From: Apophysomyces variabilis
Lineage: Eukaryota > Mucoromycota > Mucoromycetes > Mucorales > Mucoraceae
Direction of reading: 5' to 3'
Length of the DNA stretch: 64,000 nt
NCBI GenBank assembly: GCA_002749535.1
Contig: MZZL01000033.1
Coordinates: 124,001-188,000, forward strand
Each line of letters opens with the position of its first letter. Positions within the stretch are counted from its first letter, which is position 1. Positions 53,197-64,000 of the stretch are shown here, in pieces. Below the pieces are notes generated by a model. That model had not been told where the DNA came from and searched no databases. It was given only the letters and a program-made list of their open reading frames with translations. A program made the translations under genes and the position numbers.

Positions 53197-53809
53197 TCAC
53201 ACGAATTTCCAGTGAATTTCACACTCCCCTCGGCCCAAATCACCGCATACTTTTTTAAACACTGTAATAGAAGCATATCGTTGAACCCAGGTAAGTTCGA
53301 TGTAATGCCTTCCAGATAACATTTACCTTTAGGAGACACGTCTAGATCACCTAATATAGATTGTTAGTTAATCACGCTATATACCTAATGCTCCTCTTTA
53401 CCTTTAGGACACGTTGGACAGGTGTCAACGATTCGTGCCACTGTCGTACCCCTTTCACCCTCAATATACACCTTTTTATCACAGCGCGGATTGTTATTTG
53501 GATTAGGTCCTAAAATGGCAACACAGGAAGCGGAAAGAAAAAGCGGAAAGAAGAATCACCATTGTCAAGCCAACAAATGGATGAATCGATGTCTAGGTTA
53601 CCATTATGCATCTGAGGTTTGCTAATGGCCACAACCAATTCTGAGTCGTTGTCTGTTTCGCCGCAAGACCCTGAGCCTACTTCGTAATAGGACGCTTTTC
53701 CGCTGTATGTAGTACTTTCGTCCCGTTTCATTGTCTTCAATACGGGGGCGGCGTTCAAACAACAGATGTAACAATACATCAATAGCCAAAACGTAGTATT
53801 GAAAAACAT
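53197..53809 (-). CDS. Secreted double-psi beta-barrel protein (RlpA/expansin-like)
   Basis: A small secreted protein with a single double-psi beta-barrel domain, like the RlpA/barwin/expansin-like proteins common in fungi. Exons 53602-53809, 53402-53509, 53327-53350 and 53197-53261 give 134 residues with consistent phases. A signal peptide (FFNTTFWLLMYCYICCLNAA) is followed by SGKASYYEVGSGSCGETDN. The barrel contains RCDKKVYIEGERGTTVARIV and the signature DTCPTCPKGDLDVSP, whose Asp-Leu-Asp-x-Ser matches the family. The last 24-nt exon plus final exon close the barrel (KVFKKVCGDLGRGECEIHW). The role is probably extracellular (wall loosening or inhibition), but the substrate is unknown. Confidence 0.88.
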
Positions 53810-53907
53810 GTATATAAGCGAAGAAGATAAAAAGGGAAGTAGACTTCATTTTAATACAGTTGATTCATTTTTTTTAATACTCCTTCCAAACCCCTTTAAT
53901 ATAATAT

Positions 53908-55224
53908 TCACAAGTGTTTCCAGGTATCAACTAATACATCCACATCAGCCTCTTTTCGGACAGCTACGCGAACAAACTGAGTGCAATTGTAGCCTGGTGC
54001 TCCACTGCGCACGGGTACACCGGCATCGCGAGCAAGGTTTACTGCTTTGGTTGCTACTGATTCGGATCGCATGTTTATCCATACCCAGCTCAAAAATGCT
54101 TCTCCGTGAAATTCCCAGTGACCATCCTTGCAAACTGGCAGAGTCTCAAGCTGCCGCACAAGATAGGCACGCAAACGGGGTGTTTCTCTCCATGTCTCTT
54201 CAAGGTAGTCGCGATCCTTGACCACAGCCTCCACAAAACGAAGAGCAGGATGGTTGACGGACCATGGGACCTGAATTTTACGCAGCTGTTCGCAATGTGA
54301 CCCAGTCGGACATATCACCGATCCCACACGTAGGCCCGTGCACGACCAAATCTTCGTCCAAGAGTGCATGACATATATCGAGACTTGATGTTTCTGCCAC
54401 ATGTCTGCAGCAAATGCATGTTCCGAAACAAGTGAATCAGACCGAAACTGAGGCGAGTGCCATGGTTGCATCGACTCATCTGATTCAGAAATACTCAATG
54501 CCATGTCGTTTTACGTAGTAAGAAATCAAAGACTTACCGACAATCACCGTGCCGTTATCCGCAACGTTATCCGCAATCCAGCGTTTCATTTCGTCGATAC
54601 CAAAATACTCACCGGTTGGATTGCATGGGTTCACAATACACACCATGTCCGTTTTTCTCTTATCGGATGGCGCGATAATGGTGAACCCGTTTGTCTCTGC
54701 GCTTCGTTGATATTCTCTATACTACCGATAGGATTTCAGACCATTATCCTCTTCCTGTTAACGAAAATATCTACCTGAACACGCCATGGACCACCTTTCC
54801 ATGTTGGTGACTGCCCTGATTTCTGCAGAGCCTTACGAACAACTAAATCGATCAGTTCTGATGCGCCGTTACCGAGCAGTAGTCTTGCGTGGTGCTTCTC
54901 ATAGTCTTGAGGCCACAGGAACTGTGCAAGACTTGTCTTTGCTGGTTCTTGGTCAGCAGCAGGGTAATGATGTACTTCGCTAATCTAATGCAAAGCTAAG
55001 GAATCTCTAAAGCAGTTTACGAAACGTAAAAAGGGGAAAAGGGGACGACAACGAGAAAAAAAAATTACCGCTTCTCTTGCAGCGTCCAACGCCTTTTTTG
55101 GCGTTCCCAAGTAATTTGTGGTGACGCTAAAGTCTTCCACAAAGTTCTTTAAGAAGCGATGTTCCTGTCCTCCATGGAAGGTTTGTGTCTTAGTGTCCCA
55201 AACCGTAGCAGTCGACGTCGCCAT
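53908..55224 (-). CDS. PLP-dependent aminotransferase, class I/II (HisC-like)
   Basis: A pyridoxal-phosphate enzyme of the class I/II aminotransferase fold, nearest in pattern to histidinol-phosphate aminotransferase or CobC-like enzymes. Start ATG at 55224 (MATSTATVWDTKTQTFHGGQ). Then follow TTNYLGTPKKALDAAREA, YEKHHARLLLGNGASELIDL and TDMVCIVNPCNPTGEYFGID (the NPxNPTG loop). Asp-Glu-Ser-Met, whose Asp pairs with the PLP nitrogen, comes just after an intron. Next is the Lys-carrying segment HSWTKIWSCTGLRVGSV. The C-terminal domain ends QFVRVAVRKEADVDVLVDTW. At least four exons; the last is about 53908-54475. The exact amino-acid substrate cannot be inferred. Confidence 0.85.
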
Positions 55225-56008
55225 GAGGAAACAAATGAACCGTGGAGCGCTTCCTGGGTGGCTGCTTGTCTGGATTATCTTTGCGGTCGTTAAAAAAGTA
55301 GCAATCGAAAGATGGTGTAACCACTTTCATCTTCGGAAGCGCATTCATCTAGCCTCAATATTCCCAGCTTATTTTCTGATAGCTAAAGTTGCCTCACGCT
55401 CTAGAACATTCACAGTCTGTAAAAAATAATAGAGTAAAACTCTAGCATTGATTTCTTTAAATGCTAATCCTATTGTAAGTTGTTATTTGGCAAGTCAATA
55501 AGTTGAAACTGTTAGGAGATGATTTTTTTTTCCAATCTATCGTTTTCACCTATTATGAAATTGATCCAAATTCTTTGGTTGATGCTGAAAAAGTTGATGA
55601 GCACATATTAGAAATATATCAGAGCTGTTCGGTACAGAAAACCTCATCGTGAGTGCGGTTTGCCATGGGATTTACTACGGAACAATCAGTATGTGCTTAA
55701 TGGCAAAGATATGAAGAAGATGACGGATAAGATTTATAAGCATTTATTTGACATCCTATTCTGACAAAACAAAGCTCGTTATTGAAAGTACATACCACAT
55801 CTTTCCGTCCATGCTGGCAATCGTAAGCTCCAGAATCATTTAATCAAACGGAAGAAAGTTGGTTCTGCGGAAGCTTGTAGATCGCTTCTACAACCTCGTC
55901 TGTACCCATCTAGAATACCAGGATATTTCTTTCTTTTAATTGTAAAGCTCTTGATATTATCTCTATCCCTTGTAGATACACTTGTGCTGGTATGGGTGAA
56001 CCTAACCT
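55225..56008. other. Intergenic with one short coding-like frame
   Basis: A plus-strand frame at about 55628-55763 reads YRKPHRECGLPWDLLRNN and then GKDMKKMTDKIYKHLFDILF before TGA. It has no start codon in place and no obvious partner exon, so it may be a gene remnant. Nothing else seen. Confidence 0.35.
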
Positions 56009-56893
56009 TCACCATGGCTTTCCTACGTCCCAAGCTCTGATTTTAAGTGGTCGCTCATCGTTATCGCTTTCACTTTTGTGATCTTCATCTTCTTCATTCT
56101 CCTCTTCTTCACGTTTACGCTTCTTTTTCTTTTTCTTACTAGTTTTCTTCTCTTTCTTTTTCTTTTTATGCTTCTTTTTACTATCCGCTCGAGATTCATC
56201 CGGGTCGTTCCATACATACTCTTCTACATCTGACTCGATATCCTTGGCTGGATCGTATCGTTTATCAAAATATTTATCCATTGCGGACTGTCCCAATTTC
56301 ACTTTGCCCCGACCACGGAAGGTTACTCTTTCGCTCACATCATCGTCTTTTGGTTGTTTCTCATGGGCAGATGGCTTTTGCGGAGGTGAAGAAGACCGGG
56401 AATGACTGACAGGCGAAAGACTATTTTCAGAACGTCGCCGTCGATGCACCGGACTTTCACGGCATTCATCACGTTCATCATGATAATCGCGATGTCGCTG
56501 TCGCCTTCGTTCTCGTCGTGCTTTTCTAGCCTGCTCTTCTGCTGTTCGTAAAACTGCTTGATTATGACTATCCGTAGCTCGGACAACATTAAGTAGGAAT
56601 CGTTTATTGGGTTTGGGTAGTGAACTTCGCGATCTGTTGAAGCATCTTATTAGCTACTATAGTTACTGTCCAATAAATGCTCACAATTCTCTGTCGGTTT
56701 GGTATGCTCGTACACCCAATTGATCGTATCTTTTTCTTTTAGCCTCGGCTTCCTTCAAAATGAGATTTGCAATGTATTTGTCCAGATCTTCATCAGGCAC
56801 ATTGTGTGCCTCTCCTCCCGCTGCTGCTCTAATCAGATCGTTTACAGCCGTTGAAAGCGCAGAAGAACTGCTTGGATTGTCTTTGGAACTCAT
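56009..56893 (-). CDS. Lys-rich nuclear protein, uncharacterised
   Basis: A conserved-looking nuclear protein of unknown role. The start is the ATG at 56893 (MSSKDNPSSSSALS) and the stop is at 56009-56011. One intron falls within YQTDREL-SRSSLPKPNK. The N terminus has a helical segment (VPDEDLDKYIANLILKEAEA) and then PKPNKRFLLNVVRATDSHNQ, which looks like a conserved block. An Arg-rich run and SP/SR-rich stretch follow. A second block reads FRGRGKVKLGQSAMDKYFD. The C terminus is a long Lys-rich and Glu/Asp-rich region that is almost certainly disordered. Composition fits an RNA-splicing-associated or nucleolar protein, but I cannot name the family. Confidence 0.75.
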
Positions 56894-57407
56894 AGTCGTC
56901 AGAAAACCAAGGCGAAAAAAAAAGAATCTCGACACTCCTGAATTATTTATCCGGTCAACTGGTTTCTTGCACAAAAATGGTAAAGGTCACTCAGACGTCC
57001 ATCTGCCAAAAAAAAAAAACTGCTACACCTTCCAGTTAGTTACCAGCGGTACATTACGCAAAGTACTTCCTTTAGCCTGCTGTATATCAACTTTCAAACT
57101 CTAGTTGTCTTCCGGTAATAGTACGCTGAAAGCGTTCCCTATTGAGTAATGGTCTTTAACCGTCCAAACTATACTTTGACTATCGAATTTGGGAATGGTG
57201 GTTTTACCAAGGATACAGTTAAGGTTTACCTATCGAATCGTTGACTCGGGAATAAGCTAAACTCAGGTTGTTACAAGAGCTGACATAAATGGATTTGACT
57301 TGCGATAAACCTACAAGAAAACAATGAAAGAACAAAATTATTGCCTCTATGAGGAACTGAACCCCTACTTGAGATAATGGTTCAAAAAATTCTATCTGTC
57401 GGCCTGA
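56894..57407. other. Intergenic, no supported gene
   Basis: This is the upstream side of the Lys-rich protein gene. It holds only short frames and nothing recognisable. Confidence 0.45.
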
Positions 57408-57725
57408 TTAAATTTGGTGAGGATTATTGTGCTCCCTAATCACAGCAATTTGATATCTCAGTTTGTGAAGATGATAATACACAGTGTGTTCCATATACGT
57501 ATGTAAACGACAGGACGACGGTTGACTTGTACATTGCTTGACTATCAGAAAGATAGCAACTGGAAGAAGCTCATTATTCAAAGTTTTGGAACTACATTCC
57601 ATAAGTAGTGTGGTCTTTCCGGAAAACGATAACGTTTCCTGTTCCGACTGATATCTCACTTCCCAATACCTGAATGTCGAGGTTTTAGGAAGATTGGTCG
57701 GACAAACTTTGGCATCGTCACCCAT
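57408..57725 (-). CDS. Possible small protein, unrecognised
   Basis: A minus-strand frame of 105 codons runs from ATG 57725 (MGDDAKVCPTNLPKTSTFRY) through TTLLMECSSKTLNNELLPV to QIAVIREHNNPHQI. It contains a GTATTG...TGTAG segment that could be spliced out, which would change the frame. No domain recognised. It may be a chance frame. Confidence 0.25.
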   Translation of the reverse strand: MGDDAKVCPTNLPKTSTFRYWEVRYQSEQETLSFSGKTTLLMECSSKTLNNELLPVAIFLIVKQCTSQPSSCRLHTYMEHTVYYHLHKLRYQIAVIREHNNPHQI

Positions 57726-58755
57726 CTGTCAAGTATCACAGCGTTTTATCTTTATGTTTTCTTCTTTTTACAAAAACTGCACTAAATTGTATAATTTTTT
57801 TTTTACCATGACCATCCATGCATTTGCTTGAAGGCTAAAAGTTACTGTTGTCGATAACTTGAGCGGACCCAAGTATTTGGAAGACTGAGCCAGAAGGACG
57901 CCACTGGGATGGCTGCAAATAATTCACAAGCCAAGTGACAGGGCTTTTACGCCTGTTACTAGGTAAGTATCATTGGATGCTTATAGATTTTCTTCACGCG
58001 CACCAATTGAGATCGTACAGTATATATACCCTGCATAGTCTTGACAAGACACTGAATATGGCGTTGTCAAATTTTGTTGACAACTTCGTGAGAATGCATC
58101 AGATCAAACTCTTCACTGTGGGCTATTTTATATCATAGTGTTAGTATTATGCTTAGCTTTTGGAATGCGCCAAACATATATTCAAGGTACGATTTTATTC
58201 TTTGAAAGTATAGTACAGGTAAAGAAAAACAAATAAAAGACACTGTTTTCGTTGCATGAATGGATAGTTTATAGTACAGAATCTATACATATAACTCGCC
58301 CTCTCCATTGTGTAAAGGAATGGTGAATGAAAGTAATGCAGAGCTGGGAATAGAATTAAAAGCAAAAACTTTCCAATGTAACAACGCATCGTAACCCCCA
58401 CGTGTATTTCGCCATACACTAGCAAAGGATACGGATTTAGGCAAAGCAAATCTATCTCATGCCTTGGCGTAAAAGATGTGAAAGAAGATGCAAATGAACG
58501 TTCAAGAACCAACTAAAAGTAAACCGGAGATGAGGGGGGACCACGATTCCAAACCTGCTTGCTCCAAGGTTAACCTCAAAAGGTACTTTATCATCCTTCG
58601 TCCTTGGTTGCATGCATTAGAAATGGAAATGGTAATCCTGACATTCGGTTTACTTCGTCCTGCAAGCTCACTATCCCCTATAAGACCATCTAAATTAACT
58701 AGACGGCTTCCATGCTTTAATCAACAAAATAGCGTTATTCGCCATGAACCAGAAG
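57726..58755. other. MED15 downstream region, no supported gene
   Basis: Only short frames. The plus-strand frame at 58488-58811 lies partly antisense to MED15 and is treated as a shadow. Confidence 0.4.
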
Positions 58756-61709
58756 TTATGCAGCAGCGTATCCATTGCCATCACAATCCAGTCCGACATA
58801 ATTCTGACTGAAATATAGTGTATCCATATCCATGCTTATACCCATACCCATATCGTACCAAGTGGAGGGTGCATCTTCATCCGTAGCCACAATAACGGTT
58901 GTCTCGTTTGGCAGGGTAGTTCGATCGGTGGTGCTAATGACTTCATCTTTGTAGCCATCTTTCAACGCGCATAATAGCTTGTCATGTTCTACGCCACCAG
59001 GCTTCTCGTTCTGAAGAAATCCTTCCTTCGGAACTGCAATCAAGGATGCTCCTCTTAGGAAACTACCGGTATTTTCAAAGCTGTTATTACCAAGGAAAGT
59101 TGAGGTATCTGTCAGTTGGTCGGTTGGGTTTACGCTAGGTTGCATCATAGTTGATGTGTTAGATGAGTCGTCTATCCTTGCCTCCACTGTTGCCATTGTG
59201 TTTGTTTTCGTCTCCGTTGATCCCAAAATACTCTGATTCATCCTCGCTGATGAATGTTTAGCCGCTACTTGCTGAGCAATTCGGACCCATTTGTTATACT
59301 CGGCTCGAAATTCTTGGTGCTGTGCTTCATTCAAGGTAATCAGACCTTGTGCATGCTGTTGTAATAGCCAGGAAAAAACCAATGCTTGTTGATCCATAGC
59401 CTTGATGACATCAGGCGTTAGCCCTTGCGCTAACGCTGATTGATATCCTTGTGCTTGGGTATAGTGGGGATGCACACTAGCTTGCATTGCGCTGGCAATA
59501 CCAATGTCGATTGTATTAGCGTTTGCGGCTGATTGCGATTGAATTTGCTGTACTGAATCTGCAGACGGGCTAGTTGAAGGATTACTACCAGGTGTACAAG
59601 AAAAATTCATATCACAAGAACTGGAAACTGCATTGGTAGGGACAGATGTCGAAGCGACGGTTGGCGGTGTCTTGGCAGATTGCTTTTTGGCTGACTTTGA
59701 TCTCTGCGGTTGTCCTTGCGACGAATTTGATTTCCTCCTGCCCCGTTGCTTTTTGGTAACAGTTGTTTGCGACTCGGGGCCGTTACGCGATTTCTTATTT
59801 GTCACAGTATTCTTTTCCTCGTTTTGACGTTTGTTACTGGTGATAACTGGAGATGCAGTAATAGACGCAGCGGGTGAAACAGGCGATTGCCCTGACTGAC
59901 TATCGGTATGTTGCGGGACCGCAGCTACGGAAGAACCAGAGTCTTGATCGGATAGCTTCCCTTTTAGCCCTTGGGATAGGTGTACATACGATTTCATTTG
60001 TGTGTCGATATCTGGATGAGCTTGGATTTCAAACCGGGCAGGTATCTGTTCCCGGACATGGGGTTGTTGAACTTGGGGATACATCCATGCGTTTTGACCG
60101 TGAGGCTGACCAACCATCTGCATATGGGTGGCGTTCATCATTGGCTGAGCATGTTGAGAAACTACTTGTACCCCATTCCGTCCTTGTTGTTGCTGCATTT
60201 GGAGCGAATGATGAACCGTGACATTGTGTGACACCTGTGGCCGAGAGGTCATCGTAGCAACGGCACTGGTAGCGCTTCTCATAAATGAATAATAATTGGT
60301 TAGCTTCTCACGTAGATTCTGCAAGGTGCTGAGATTCAGTATGAACTTGTTTTGCTCCATCATGTTTAACTGATCCTCAAACACACCCTTCATCAACATC
60401 AGGCTCCTATTAGCTTCAAAATTACTACTCATAGATAGGAACGTAGGCAGTAGGCTGCTAATTTGCTGATACATCGGAATCATTTGCATCATTTCTTGAC
60501 GGATCATCAATTTCTCCTGATTAGACAGGTGTTCAATTATGTCAACATGACCTACACATCAGAACAAAAATCGTTCATTGCTATATCGAATGCGCTTTTT
60601 TTTATTACCTGACGTGGCCCGTGCTTGAATATCCGTTTTTAAAACTTGCTCTGCTTCGCCGTTGCCTTGTTTGTAGGACAAAGACTGAACCGTAGTATTA
60701 AGCCTTTGCGGCGTTTGTAAATACTGCGACATGTTATAAATCGACTGATGCGGCTGTGAAACGTTCGCCATCTGTGGCGCCGTATTGAGGGCGACGGATG
60801 GTATACTTGCGGTCTGGGACAGCGAATAGCTTACTGCTGAAGTTGTTGGAATAGACTGTGGGATAGATTGCGGATAAGTCGTGGCACGTTGTTGCTGCAG
60901 GCGCTGTTGCTGCTGCTGAGGTTGTTGTATTGCTGCTTGGTGCGCCATTACCATTTGTAGCTGCTGCGGAGAGATTCGTGCGTTCATATCAGCAATCTGA
61001 AGCCCTGTCGACTGATTAAGAAGAAGTTGATGTTGCTGTGCAGGACTTATGGTTGCTGATGTTGTCACTGCCAACTGTGAAGGTATCGTTTGTGCGCTCA
61101 TGGCAACCGATCGTTGCCCACCAAATGTTTGAGCCGATCCTAGAGGACCAAAAGCAGGATTCTGCGATATGATGTTGTTCGTTCTGGTTGGCATCATTTG
61201 GGTTTGGCTTTGCTGCAACATTTGAACATGCCCGGCGATAACTTGTGAGGACGTTGAAGTCATAACAGGTGCGTTGTTTATGACACTCTGTTGGCTTTGT
61301 AGCTCAAACTTTCCCTTAATTTCATTCATTCTATGACGCAAACTGGCTTCATACATGCCCTATCAGAGCAGTCTGCTTTCAGTCATACTGCTCCAACCGC
61401 AGGATAGAACTGGGATTTTACCTTGCTCGCAGAATTTAGGAACAGTGATCGTTCAGTGTTGTTAGCAGCAAGAAGCACATCTTGAGGGGGAACAGCAGGG
61501 GTCAGGTGTACCAATGCCTGTGCGCTGTTTAAAAAGAAAGGAGCCAAAGTCTTTTGTGTTAATGCGCATCATAGATTTGAAGGGAAAGAAAACGCCTACA
61601 GTTCAGTCACAAAGCGAGATCTGTCCTGTCTCGACACTCCATCACGCCAATTTTGGCTTGCAAGGTCATTCTGTGGCACCGAAGTCCCCAGTTGCTCGAG
61701 TTGATACAT
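58756..61709 (-). CDS. MED15: Mediator tail subunit 15 (MED15/Gal11), KIX domain and Gln-rich
   Basis: MED15 is the Mediator tail subunit that receives transcriptional activators through an N-terminal KIX domain. The start is the ATG at 61709 (MYQLEQLGTSVPQNDLAS). The KIX region reads NWRDGVSRQDRSRFVTEL joined to AQALVHLTPAVPPQDVLLA, then NNTERSLFLNSASK and MYEASLRHRMNEIKGKFE. It spans two introns, the first using an acceptor after a TTTAAACAG tract. A long Gln/Ser/Thr-rich region follows. A helical part comes after the next intron: HVDIIEHLSNQEKLMIRQEM and SLLPTFLSMSSNFEANRSLM. There is a basic patch (KKQRGRRKSNSSQGQPQRSK) and a late helix (YNKWVRIAQQVAAKH). The stop is at 58756-58758. Length (about 920 residues) suits the family. 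Confidence 0.83.
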
Positions 61710-61726
61710 GATAATGGTTGATTAAG

Positions 61727-63090
61727 ATGATGCGCTCTCTCAAAGCATCCAAAGTATTCGCCGCGATATTTTGTACGACGGTTATTGGAATTATTCTCTT
61801 TTATTTCTCAATGCTACGCGGTAAGATAACTAGCGCGAGTAATGAAAAAAAAAGTGAGAATAAGTATATGAGCTGTGTGTGAGAGAGAGGAAGAAAGGAA
61901 AAAAGAATGAAAGGGAAGAGAAGAAGGGAAAGTCAAAAACGAAATTCATGATAGAAATTGAGAACTGACGTAACGCTCACAATGATTGGATATTGGCAAT
62001 TTCAACAAAAGTCACACACCGAATCAGACTGCTGCCCTGTGATAGTTGGCCTGTCCGCCGTCATCGTTGGCTGCCAACTGCCATCGAACAGTTGCAAGGC
62101 ACACCCAATATACGACCCTGGAGATATTCTTTATATCCTTGTAGAAATACGCAAAGGTTTTTACACTTTGAAATCGGTATTAAATTTAGTTTGCCTGCCA
62201 AACTCAACCATCATCCTTGTTGCGCATAACCTTGCCCCTCGAGAAGTTTCTATACCGCAATATAATAAAACTTTGCTCTCCGGTTTCTTTCGTTTTCTAT
62301 CTAATTGCGATGGCAAACGATTCTACATGGATGCGTACAATGCCATCTATTGATCGATAGCACCCCATCGTGCAGTGGTGCTGTCCAACAGATATTATGG
62401 GACTTCACTCATACAAGCGACTGTGACGGTCGCATCATGGCACGATTGAGACAGTCAGTCTTCCATCTCGTCACCACCATGTTATTTTACATTGGAAAAC
62501 CAAGTTCTATGCAGAGAAACGATGTCGTCGTTTACACCCTGATAAGGAAACTTTCAATTACCTGCTGGCCTGCATGGTATTTAGTTGCAATTAATTTCCA
62601 ATCGTCGGATGTTATATTTCTCTCGACTTCCCCTGCTGTAAAACGCCGAGACAAAGCCCACGTCGATCTGGGAATGGTGTTTATCTTTATATCTTATCTC
62701 TCAAAAACAATTTCGCAACGTATGGTAGGTAAACTTGCAGATCATTGGAATTAAATGTCGCGAAGAATGAAATTTCATGTCAGCTATCTTTACTGATCGC
62801 CTTATTCACGCTATCTGTCGCATCACCGCTCCTGTTCAACGTGTTATTGCCCGATTCTTCATTAAAAGATGCTTTTTCTGATACTCGCACTTTCCCGATA
62901 TTTCCTATACAGATAGCAAGTGATTCTACCGTTTACCTTTCTGCCATCGTCTTTTTTAGCGTTGAGCGCATAAGGGGTTTTTACTACCTTCTACATTCTA
63001 AGAGATTGACCTGTTGCGGGCGGACACATTTATTATTTTTGCGATCATCTGGATTACTGGGTAAACTCCATTGTATTAAATCGTAATTCA
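61727..63090 (+). CDS. Possible signal-anchor protein gene, unresolved
   Basis: Just upstream of MED15 on the plus strand a frame starts at about 61727 (MMRSLKASKVFAAIFCTTVI, then GIILFYFSML). That is a typical single transmembrane anchor, and it ends at a GTAAGATAAC donor. After a long purine-rich stretch that looks intronic, two overlapping frames (61993-62229 and 61958-62353) and others to 63086 are open, but I could not choose among them or join them. A type II membrane enzyme is possible. No family could be recognised. Confidence 0.3.
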
Positions 63091-63711
63091 ATATCGTTCG
63101 CTTTTCTTCCACAGAATCCAATAGTTTTGGAAATGATAGCAATATCCAAATCTATATAAGACCCCTTCAGAGTCTATAAACTAGGACAGTAACATACCAT
63201 CTAGCCTTAGCAATCTATTATGAGGAAATCAACTTTTTAATCTCAGACTTGGAGATTCATTGCGAGCCGTACGGATGTCCTACTTGCGAAAAGATCAATA
63301 AGAGATTCTTGGGTATTCTTACGCTTCTATTGCAAAAAATACGATCCACTTAGATATTTGCACCATTATTGCGCTTATTTAGCCCAATGAATACCAGTCA
63401 AAAGCCTATCGCCTACTTGTTTATTTCTTTCACATGTTGTTTTCAATCATCCCCATTATTTTACTATGAGTATAACACTATTGCTGAAACAAGATGGACA
63501 TCGAAATATTATTGATAGGAAACAATAGACTAAATTCGTAGACTATGTCCATACTTGCTTGGTATTCTATACAGATCATTGTAAAATGAAATGGGAATGA
63601 CCTAAGCTATGAGAAGATAGAGCTAGATTGGAAAATGGTTAGGAGAAAGTGCTGCGCATAGTTCGGTAATCGTACGTTCGACCGCAATGGTAATGCAGCA
63701 GAAAACTAGGC
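63091..63711. other. AT-rich interval, no supported gene
   Basis: Short frames only. Nothing identified. Confidence 0.45.
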
Positions 63712-64000
63712 TAGCATTGCACGATACACGTTACGGTTTCAGCAGCGTCCACATTGGGTTATCTGTCCGTCAAAGCGTCTGGATGCAGCTGACGAAGAGG
63801 AGGCGATAGTAACGATTAGTTGTGCAGAACTTAAACAGAGACCTAGCGATCGAGAAGTAACAGGGGCTACGGAGGTGTCTGGGAGTGCTGAACCTCGACA
63901 ACAGCCTAGCCAAGGGATGGCTGTGGTAACCCCCAACTGCAGAACGTCGAACAAGAGCAGCAGACCGAGATTATGGTTAAACCACCCATGTCTATTGGAC
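63712..64000 (+). CDS. Open frame at the right edge, unrecognised
   Basis: From an AG just before 63712 a plus-strand frame of about 96 codons stays open to the window end. It reads FQQRPHWVICPSKRLDAADE, TISCAELKQRPSDREVTGAT and PRQQPSQGMAVVTPN. Composition is protein-like and hydrophilic; there is no start codon, so it would be an internal exon or part of a retroelement gag. The antisense frame 63739-63954 is treated as its shadow. Confidence 0.3.

Noticed and set aside
59633..60231. Plus-strand frames antisense to MED15
   Set aside because: Antisense of Gln/Ser-rich codons gives open frames without meaning.
1..64000. CRISPR array, bacterial operon or prophage
   Set aside because: No regularly spaced direct repeats, no Shine-Dalgarno organisation; genes are intron-rich and eukaryotic.

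Overview
The window is nuclear DNA of a filamentous fungus, most likely an early-diverging (Mucoromycota-type) one. Genes carry many short introns of about 45-100 bp with GTAAG/GTATG donors, there is no operon-style packing, and intergenic DNA is AT-rich. Several contents are typical of Mucorales-like genomes: a Twinkle-type mitochondrial helicase, a Fanzor (eukaryotic TnpB-like) gene, a DIRS retrotransposon, a LINE, Tc1/mariner elements and a DIRS-style tyrosine recombinase. Gene models below were built by hand from reading frame, splice phase and protein-family resemblance. No alignment or search was run.

Layout. 1-2104 holds the 5' part of MED14 (minus, cut by the window edge). 2105-5000 is poorly resolved. 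5009-12073 is a mobile-element block: a Fanzor gene (minus, seven exons in consistent phase until a one-base disruption in the last exon), a lone Tc1/mariner-like terminal repeat at its 3' side, and a complete 1.6 kb Tc1/mariner element with TA target duplication. That element ends about 50 bp before TWNK (plus, 12125-14489). TMEM97 (EXPERA family, plus) and VPS5 (sorting nexin with PX and BAR, minus) follow. 19.9-25.8 kb is a nested repeat island: a 5'-truncated LINE next to a complete DIRS element with inverted terminal repeats and an internal complementary region. 25.8-30.4 kb is a gene-poor stretch with a transposase relic.

From 30.4 kb the window is gene-rich: beta-tubulin, CENP-I/Mis6, coatomer zeta, POP1, a C2H2 transcription factor, a tRNA-Thr, ELL, ASE1/PRC1, a TTP-type CCCH protein, a secreted double-psi barrel protein, a PLP aminotransferase, a Lys-rich nuclear protein and MED15/Gal11. 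61.7-64 kb is unresolved apart from weak open frames.

The cellular genes are housekeeping ones: transcription (MED14, MED15, ELL), mitosis (beta-tubulin, CENP-I, ASE1), trafficking (VPS5, coatomer zeta), RNase P/MRP (POP1) and mtDNA maintenance (TWNK). They form no pathway cluster. The most unusual parts are the Fanzor and its flanking mariner-like end, and the DIRS element, in which one frame stays open for 1315 codons across gag, RT/RNase H and recombinase.
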